DNA of 19,457 bases from an uncultured Clostridia bacterium (GTDB lineage Bacteria; Bacillota; Clostridia; Christensenellales; Aristaeellaceae). Where the stretch lies: the NCBI GenBank assembly GCA_934670175.1, contig CAKUOX010000041.1, positions 1 to 19,457 on the forward strand. Reading direction: 5' to 3'. Under the pieces are notes generated by a model. That model made no database searches and was not told where the DNA came from. It was given only the letters and a program-made list of their open reading frames with translations. Made by a program: the position numbers and the translations under genes. Positions 14,841 through 19,457 of the stretch are shown in pieces; the stretch's first letter is position 1, and each line of letters begins with the position of its first letter.

Positions 14841-14869
14841 ATGGTAACACATACCGTTTGCCTTGTCAA
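14841..14869 (-). promoter_or_regulatory. Promoter of the ABC-epimerase/oxidoreductase operon
   Basis: Minus strand TTGACA (14869-14864), 17-base spacer, TACCAT (14846-14841). The -35 is perfect and the -10 is weak (4 of 6). The palindrome at 14815-14838 begins two bases downstream of the -10. The leader to the ATG at 14751 is about 80 bases. Confidence 0.6.
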
Positions 14870-14988
14870 TACCATTTCCAAAAATTATGCCGTCGTCCGA
14901 CAAATTTTTTGCAGCGCTTTGACGGATAAATCCGATGAATTATTCAATAAAAATTTCCGGTTTGTAAGCGGAATGTTTTGTAGTTTGT

Positions 14989-15017
14989 TTGACAAAAGTC
15001 GTTCCATATACTATAAT
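14989..15017 (+). promoter_or_regulatory. Promoter of the ROK regulator gene
   Basis: Perfect consensus TTGACA (14989-14994), 17-base spacer, TATAAT (15012-15017). The predicted transcript has a ~165-base leader before the regulator's ATG. The leader contains AGGAGG at 15173-15178 and a short ATG frame from 15039 without a ribosome site; I see no known riboswitch in it. Confidence 0.75.
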
Positions 15018-15190
15018 GAAATACAGTAAGATTTGTATATGCTGAGGTCGTTTGCGCAATCGGGAGTGATTCCACCTCATATGCCATGCGCGCGGCGAAC
15101 CGGTGCGCGGGCGGCAGGCGACAAGCGATCGACAATATCAATGCGATAATATAATGAAGCCATTTTCAAGGCAGGAGGAGCGTGATTCCG

Positions 15191-16327
15191 ATGGACAATA
15201 TACAGACCGGCCTGACGACCCGAATGCTGGCGGAAAACAATCGCGCGCGCGTATTGCAGCTGCTCTACAATGAAAAGCAGCTCACGCGGCGCGCCATTTG
15301 CGACACCCTGAACCTGAGCGCGCCGACCGTGGCCAAGATCGTTGAAAAGCTGATCGAGGATGGGCTGATCCAGGATGGCGTCACCCTTCAATCCTCCGGC
15401 GGTCGAAAGCCCAAAACGCTGTCCTTCATTCCCACCTCGCACAACGCGATCGGCGTGGAGATCATGACGGGCACGATCCGCCTGGTACTCGTAGATCTCT
15501 GGGGCGCGATCAACTTTGCGCGCACCTACGCCCTGCCCTTTGAATGCAGCGACGCATACCTCGAAACGGTGGCTTCCCACATCAAGACCTTCATTCAGAG
15601 ATCTCGGATCAATCCGGACAAGCTGCTGGGCATCGGCATCAGCATCTGCGGCTCTATCCGTGCAAATTCCATGGTGGTCGAATATTCATCGCTGCTGGGC
15701 GTGCGCGACTGGGACATGTCGTGCCTGGCAGAGCTGCTGGAATACCCCGTGTGCCTGATCAACGACGCCTACGCCGCCGGCTTCATGGAGTTTAAAATGA
15801 ACACGCGCATGAACCGCATGTACTATATTTCCCTTTCCGAAGGCGTGGACGGCGCAATGCTCGTAGATGACGAGATCTTCACCGGCTACAACAACCGCGC
15901 CGGCTCCATCGGCTACATGCCGATCCCCGGCATCGTGGATGACGGCGTCTCGCGCAGCATCAGGCGCGGCCTGCTGGACGACTTCTGCTCCACGCGCGTG
16001 CTCACCGAGCCGTTTAACGAAACGCTGGATTCCTTCTTCCTGCAGCTGCGCCGCGGCGATGAGGCGCACCAGAAAATATGGAACGTATTCCTCGAAAACC
16101 TCGCTATCGGCATCAGCACCATTCGCAGCATCGTGGACATCGCCATCGTGCTGGGCGGCACGCTGGGCCCCTATATGGATGAATATCTGGATACGCTGCT
16201 CGAGATGTGCGAGCACTTCAATCCGATCCACGAAACGGCCAACTACATCCTGGTCGCCTATTGCGGCGGAAACGCCTCGGCCGTCGGCGCGGCGCTCCGC
16301 TTCGTAAACCAGTTCCTCGATTTCTGA
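15191..16327 (+). CDS. ROK-family transcriptional regulator
   Basis: 378 residues from the ATG at 15191, 10 bases after GGAGGAG; the frame also offers GTG at 15182, which is too close to that site. Residues ~8-62 form a winged helix-turn-helix (TRRAICDTLNLSAPTVAKIVEKL), and ~80-378 a ROK sugar-kinase-like domain with GIGISICGSI and INDAYAAG (Asp192). The ATP-binding DGGTxxR-type motif is absent, as in ROK repressors. The family's zinc motif (CxCGxxGCxE) and the preceding GH are missing: the region reads AGSIGYMPIPG followed by DDGVSRSIRRG. It therefore probably lacks the structural zinc and may sense an unusual ligand or none. Gene order (divergent from a sugar operon with a palindromic operator) suggests local repression relieved by a sugar or sugar phosphate. 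Confidence 0.9.
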   Translation: MDNIQTGLTTRMLAENNRARVLQLLYNEKQLTRRAICDTLNLSAPTVAKIVEKLIEDGLIQDGVTLQSSGGRKPKTLSFIPTSHNAIGVEIMTGTIRLVLVDLWGAINFARTYALPFECSDAYLETVASHIKTFIQRSRINPDKLLGIGISICGSIRANSMVVEYSSLLGVRDWDMSCLAELLEYPVCLINDAYAAGFMEFKMNTRMNRMYYISLSEGVDGAMLVDDEIFTGYNNRAGSIGYMPIPGIVDDGVSRSIRRGLLDDFCSTRVLTEPFNETLDSFFLQLRRGDEAHQKIWNVFLENLAIGISTIRSIVDIAIVLGGTLGPYMDEYLDTLLEMCEHFNPIHETANYILVAYCGGNASAVGAALRFVNQFLDF

Positions 16328-16356
16328 ACCCCGCAGGCGACGCAAAAATGATAAAA

Positions 16357-16405
16357 GTTACAAAAATCGGTTACATGTTAAGATTCATGTAACCGATTTT
16401 GTAAC
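16357..16405. terminator. Long inverted repeat, bidirectional terminator between convergent genes
   Basis: Arms 16357-16377 and 16386-16405 are complementary over 20 bases with one extra A in the left arm; the loop is TTAAGATT. It sits between the 3' ends of the ROK gene (plus) and the 180-residue gene (minus). A T-run (16415-16420) follows on the plus strand after 9 bases. Function as a terminator for both genes is the simplest reading. Its right arm shares ATGTAACCGATTTTG exactly with 1416-1430 in the hairpin cassette. Confidence 0.7.
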
Positions 16406-16454
16406 CATAGCTTCTTTTTTGCAGGGATTTTGCCTTTGCGGCGGCCTTATTACC

Positions 16455-16997
16455 TTATTTCAGATAATGATCCTCCAGCAGCTTTTCGATTTTGCTCAGC
16501 TGTCCGGGCTCGATGGGCATCAGATCCCAGATAATATTGGCATTGCCGCGGCGGCGCTTCAAATTCAGCAGCGGATTCTTCTTCAGCGGCGCTTCCAGCC
16601 AGGACGTGCGCCCCGCCACGATCTCCATGCGCGCCTGCTCGCCGTTGCCCAGATCGATGCTGATCACAAAGCCCCTTGCGCCCTTCTTGCCGAAGCCGAA
16701 CGCACCGTTGAGTCCCGTGCCCTTCTCGTACACTTCCTCGCGCTCATAGCTCAGCTCGGGCAGCAGCTCGATGGTAAAATCGCCCTCCTGACCGAACACC
16801 GGCGACGTCACCACCGCATAGCCGTCCGCATGGCGCGCCAGCGCCGTAAAGCGGCCATCCTCGCTGGAGCAGAACAGCATGCGCTCGGGCTTGAAATTCC
16901 TTTTTTCCAGTTCCTGGGCAAAGAGCAGTCGGCGATCCTCCAACTCCTTGAGATTCTGCTTGCGCTTTGCTTCCGCTTCGCGGTCGAACATCGGCAT
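16455..16997 (-). CDS. Uncharacterised 180-residue cytoplasmic protein
   Basis: I do not recognise a family. The start at ATG 16997 has AGGAGG 8 bases upstream; an in-frame ATG at 17015 lies in front of that site. The first ~35 residues (MPMFDREAEAKRKQN, LKELEDRRLLFAQELEK) are charged and strongly helical, likely a short coiled coil. Residues ~36-150 look beta-rich (FTALARHADGYAVVTSP, GARGFVISIDLGNGEQARMEIV), and the C-terminus is a short helix (LSKIEKLLEDHYLK). There is no signal peptide or membrane segment. It is monocistronic, with its own promoter and the inverted repeat at 16357-16405 behind it. A PH-like or scaffold fold is possible but unsupported. Confidence 0.85.
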   Translation of the reverse strand: MPMFDREAEAKRKQNLKELEDRRLLFAQELEKRNFKPERMLFCSSEDGRFTALARHADGYAVVTSPVFGQEGDFTIELLPELSYEREEVYEKGTGLNGAFGFGKKGARGFVISIDLGNGEQARMEIVAGRTSWLEAPLKKNPLLNLKRRRGNANIIWDLMPIEPGQLSKIEKLLEDHYLK

Positions 16998-17029
16998 GAT
17001 TCGCCCTCCTGTCAACTTGTCTTTTCTCC

Positions 17030-17058
17030 ATTATAGCAAAATCTGCGAACGAATGCAA
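17030..17058 (-). promoter_or_regulatory. Promoter of the 180-residue protein gene
   Basis: Minus strand TTGCAT (17058-17053), 17-base spacer, TATAAT (17035-17030). The leader is short, about 26 bases, ending in the AGGAGG site. Confidence 0.7.
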
Positions 17059-17134
17059 TTGAAAACCCATTTTTTTCATTCCGAGTGGGAGCAAAATCCG
17101 CATTTTTTCGTCTAAACTATGTAACGTGCACCGG

Positions 17135-17163
17135 TTGAGTATCGGCATAAAGTGTGCTATACT
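17135..17163 (+). promoter_or_regulatory. Promoter of the SH3b protein gene
   Basis: TTGAGT (17135-17140), 17-base spacer, TATACT (17158-17163). Transcription should begin near 17170. This excludes the in-frame ATG at 17152 as the start codon and supports the ATG at 17239. The leader contains a small hairpin GCCGCAGCGCGCTGCGG (about 17188-17204). Confidence 0.65.
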
Positions 17164-17238
17164 GATAAACAGGTGAAATGGCTGCTGTGCCGCAGCGCGC
17201 TGCGGTGCACACACGAAAGCGAGGAGGTTCTTTTACTT

Positions 17239-19230
17239 ATGCGCAAGCTATTGATTTGGCTGCTGGCCGCGCTGATGGCGCTGGCCTGCCTCTGCCCCGC
17301 CATCGCGGAGACCACGGACGCCGTGAACGGTTCTGACGCCGTGAACACGGGCTCGGATCTTTACATTGCAGTTCCCGCAGACGGCGGTATGGCGCTTGTC
17401 CGCGTGCCGCTCAGCGGCGGCTCGCCCGTATGCGTGGATCGCGGCGGCGAAATTTCCGATATTCTGCCCTATTCCAGCGGCATCGCCTACCTGAAAAAGG
17501 ACAACGGCGCGACCGCCATTATGGGCTGCAAGGGCAACACCGCAGTTACGCTGTATTCCTTCGGCGCGCAGAACGCGGGGGATCTCAGCTATTACGGCGG
17601 CAAGTTCCTGGCGCTGATCGATGGTCTGCTCTATTCCGTAGAGCCTGAAAGCCAGCTCTGTCTGAAGCTCTCCGGCGCGCAGATGAGCGAATATGTGGTG
17701 GACGACGGCTGCGCCTACTATGTGGCGATGAGCGATCAGCTGGACTACACCGCGGATCTTGGCAACGGCCAGACGGCCACCGGCCGCGCGGGCTGCATCT
17801 ACCGTCTGGATCTGGCCTCGGGCGAGACCGAGCTGCTGCTCAAGAGCGGCGCGACCGACCTGAAGCTCAACGGCCATTTCCTGTATTTCCATAACCTCAG
17901 CTCCGCCTACGCGGTGCAGAGCAACGGCGGCGCCGTGCTTCGCGGCACGATCTCCAGCCTGGATACCCAGCTCAAAACGCTTGAAAGCGTATGCACCAGT
18001 CCGGACAGCGGCTTCTGGTTCACGGGACTCGGCACGGTCTGCTGGTACAACGGCGCGCTGATCGTGAGCACTGAGGCTGGCCCGCTGACGCTGTACTCCC
18101 CTGAAAACGGCGCAACCGTCGCCAGCGACGGCGAAAGCCTGTATATCTGGGAATCCGGCAAGAGCACGCTGACCCGCGTGGATGGCAGGGGCAGTGCGAG
18201 CACGCTGTACTCCGGCAGTCTGTCCAACGCGGCGGATGCCGCGACCGTCGCTGCAGAGGCGACGCCGCTGCCCGGTGGAGATCCCAACCTGGTTTCTGCG
18301 GCCGACGCCGACTGGTTCGACCAGTTCGTCGCCAACGCCCAGCTCGCCGGCAACACGGTCTCCGCACAGCCCACGCCCATTGGCGCTGCGGCCACGCCCA
18401 TCCCCTCGCTTGAGATCACCGACCCCAATAACGCGCAGACGGCAGCCAGCGGCAACGCTTCGTCCGCTGCGGCTCCGGCTGCGGCCACGACCTCCGCTTC
18501 CGGCGTCAGGAACGTCAAGGACGTCAACGTCAGCAAGGTTACGCCCAGCGTCAGCCTGAACATCCGCGCCGAGGGTTATCTGGGCGCGCAGGTCATCGGC
18601 TCCGTTCCGGCGGGCGTAAGCGTGAAGTGCGAAGGCAAATATGCCACCGACACGCGCGGCAACCACTGGTATAAGATCAGCTACAACGGTGTGACCGGCT
18701 GGATCTCTGCCGGCTATTGCACCGAGGGCGGCAGCGCTTCGTCCTCCTCGTCCTCCAGCACGTCGTCGGGCAAGGAATACAATATGTCCGGCAAATATGT
18801 ACGCACGGTGGGCGGCAGCGTGAACATCCGCGCCAAGGCCAACAAGAACAGCTCCAGCAAGGGCACGATGCCCATGGGCAGCTACGGCACCTTCCTGGGC
18901 AAGGCCGCCAAGGACAGCCGCGGCGTGGTCTGGTACAAGGTCAAGTACGACGGCGTGACCGGCTGGGTCTCCTCCAAGTACACCAAGGTCTCCGATTCCA
19001 CCGGTAGCAGCTCCGGCAGCTCCGGCGATCAGGTGAAGGCTGTCGGCGGCGACGTGAGCATCCGCTCCAAGCCCAACAAGACCAGCACTCGTCTCGGCGT
19101 TATGAAGTCCGGCAAGAAGGGCACTTACCTTGGGAAGAGCTCCGTGGACAGCCGCGGCGTGCGCTGGTACAAGGTCAAGTATGACGGCGTGACTGGCTGG
19201 GTCTCCTCCATGTACGCCAAGATCGTATAA
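17239..19230 (+). CDS. Secreted protein with beta-propeller-like region and three SH3b domains
   Basis: 663 residues; ATG 17239 follows GAGGAGG by 11 bases and opens a Sec signal peptide (1-23, ending PAIA-E). Residues ~38-328 show repeated 'LYxxVPxDGGMALVRVPLxGG' and 'GxxLYxxD' blades typical of DUF5050/beta-propeller-like surface proteins. Residues ~330-420 are a Pro/Ala/Thr/Ser-rich linker. Three bacterial SH3 (SH3b/SH3_3) domains follow at ~424-494, 520-584 and 598-663, each with SLNIRA/SVNIRA/SVSIRS near the start and WYKxxYxGVTGWxS at the end; Ser-rich spacers separate them. SH3b domains usually bind cell-wall peptidoglycan, so the protein is probably held on the wall non-covalently. 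No hydrolase domain is present, so it is not itself a lytic enzyme. Its role, perhaps sensing or displaying, is unknown. It is transcribed alone. Confidence 0.9.
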   Translation: MRKLLIWLLAALMALACLCPAIAETTDAVNGSDAVNTGSDLYIAVPADGGMALVRVPLSGGSPVCVDRGGEISDILPYSSGIAYLKKDNGATAIMGCKGNTAVTLYSFGAQNAGDLSYYGGKFLALIDGLLYSVEPESQLCLKLSGAQMSEYVVDDGCAYYVAMSDQLDYTADLGNGQTATGRAGCIYRLDLASGETELLLKSGATDLKLNGHFLYFHNLSSAYAVQSNGGAVLRGTISSLDTQLKTLESVCTSPDSGFWFTGLGTVCWYNGALIVSTEAGPLTLYSPENGATVASDGESLYIWESGKSTLTRVDGRGSASTLYSGSLSNAADAATVAAEATPLPGGDPNLVSAADADWFDQFVANAQLAGNTVSAQPTPIGAAATPIPSLEITDPNNAQTAASGNASSAAAPAAATTSASGVRNVKDVNVSKVTPSVSLNIRAEGYLGAQVIGSVPAGVSVKCEGKYATDTRGNHWYKISYNGVTGWISAGYCTEGGSASSSSSSSTSSGKEYNMSGKYVRTVGGSVNIRAKANKNSSSKGTMPMGSYGTFLGKAAKDSRGVVWYKVKYDGVTGWVSSKYTKVSDSTGSSSGSSGDQVKAVGGDVSIRSKPNKTSTRLGVMKSGKKGTYLGKSSVDSRGVRWYKVKYDGVTGWVSSMYAKIV

Positions 19231-19248
19231 ACTGCACAGGTCATAATA

Positions 19249-19278
19249 AAGCGCCCGAGGCGAAAGCCCCGGGCGCTT
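19249..19278 (+). terminator. Terminator hairpin after the SH3b protein gene
   Basis: AAGCGCCCG (19249-19257) pairs with CGGGCGCTT (19270-19278), with two more GC pairs inside and a CGAAAG loop. There is no T-run immediately after it, but a second stem (19281-19306) follows at once, so termination may involve both. Confidence 0.75.
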
Positions 19279-19280
19279 CA

Positions 19281-19443
19281 GCTTGTCAAAAAGGATTTTG
19301 ACAAGCCTGTGGACGGGGAAGCACGCTCCCCCGCCACTGCCACCCTCTCCAGTTTTTGCTAAAATCCTTCAGATTTTCGAGCGCAAAAACTGCAGGGAAA
19401 CGATTTTTGCTCTGGAAAATGGGATTTTCCGCCGCAAAAATCG
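19281..19443. repeat. Run of three consecutive hairpins, two of them two-stage
   Basis: First, GCTTGTCAAAA/TTTTGACAAGC (19281-19306). Second, outer arms CAGTTTTTGC/GCAAAAACTG (19350-19392) enclosing AAAATC/GATTTT. Third, outer arms CGATTTTTGC/GCAAAAATCG (19401-19443) enclosing GGAAAAT/ATTTTCC. The second and third are 43-44 bases long with the same layout as the 44-base hairpin at 1452-1495. No gene is visible from 19231 to the window end. Confidence 0.75.
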
Positions 19444-19457
19444 CCCCGTGCCCACCG

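Noticed and set aside
15039..15149. Short frame in the ROK gene leader (about 36 codons)
   Set aside because: No ribosome site in front of its ATG and no visible conservation signal; probably chance.
15129..15155. Second promoter close to the ROK gene (TCGACA...TATAAT)
   Set aside because: The spacer is only 15 bases and a perfect TTGACA-17-TATAAT exists upstream.
17152..17238. N-terminal extension of the SH3b protein from the ATG at 17152
   Set aside because: The predicted -10 (17158-17163) lies inside it, so it would not be transcribed, and the signal peptide starts at 17239.

Overview
The window looks like a chromosome segment from a high-GC, Gram-positive gut-type member of the Bacillota (Clostridia; a Christensenellales/Oscillospirales-like lineage is my guess). 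The reasons are the strong AGGAGG ribosome sites, TTGACA/TATAAT promoters, secreted proteins with Sec signals and no outer-membrane hallmarks, a ROK-regulated sugar locus, and surface-protein domains typical of gut Clostridia (BspA-type leucine-rich repeats, Big_2, GLUG, DUF4430, SH3b). Codon use is strongly GC-ending, so the opposite strand of most genes is open too; those antisense frames are treated as shadows.

Minus-strand block 1 (about 12318 down to 1) is the most striking part. A promoter (TTGCCA-17-TATAAT) leads into a cobalamin riboswitch with a clear B12 box and a downstream intrinsic terminator. The riboswitch faces a coupled pair of genes: a secreted C39-like cysteine peptidase with a Pro/Thr wall-type linker, and, overlapping it by one base (TAATG), a 3037-residue secreted protein. 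That giant protein carries BspA-type leucine-rich repeats, Ig-like domains, a GLUG-type beta-helix, two EF-hand-containing DUF4430-like modules, one classical DUF4430 (transcobalamin beta-like) domain and a C-terminal alpha/alpha barrel. DUF4430 plus an alpha6/alpha6 barrel is the fold pair of animal intrinsic factor and transcobalamin, here in reverse order. I infer a surface corrinoid-capture system controlled by B12. A second, free-standing secreted copy of the barrel follows, then the start of a membrane protein cut by the window edge. A 256-bp hairpin-rich cassette with 11-bp terminal inverted repeats separates the giant gene from the second barrel gene.

Block 2 (12385-16420) is a sugar-type locus. 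A ROK-family regulator reads rightward. A divergent operon reads leftward and holds an in-frame chimera (the first ~80 residues of a sugar ABC transporter ATPase joined to a complete D-tagatose 3-epimerase-like enzyme) and a Gfo/Idh/MocA oxidoreductase. A perfect 9-bp palindrome just downstream of the operon promoter is the likely ROK operator. An apparently orphan promoter-terminator pair beyond the oxidoreductase may make a small RNA.

Block 3 (16420-19457) holds an uncharacterised cytoplasmic 180-residue gene on the minus strand and, diverging from it, a secreted protein with a beta-propeller-like N-terminal half and three C-terminal SH3b domains. It ends in a terminator hairpin followed by a run of nested hairpins up to the window edge. 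No rRNA, tRNA, CRISPR array, transposase or prophage gene was seen.
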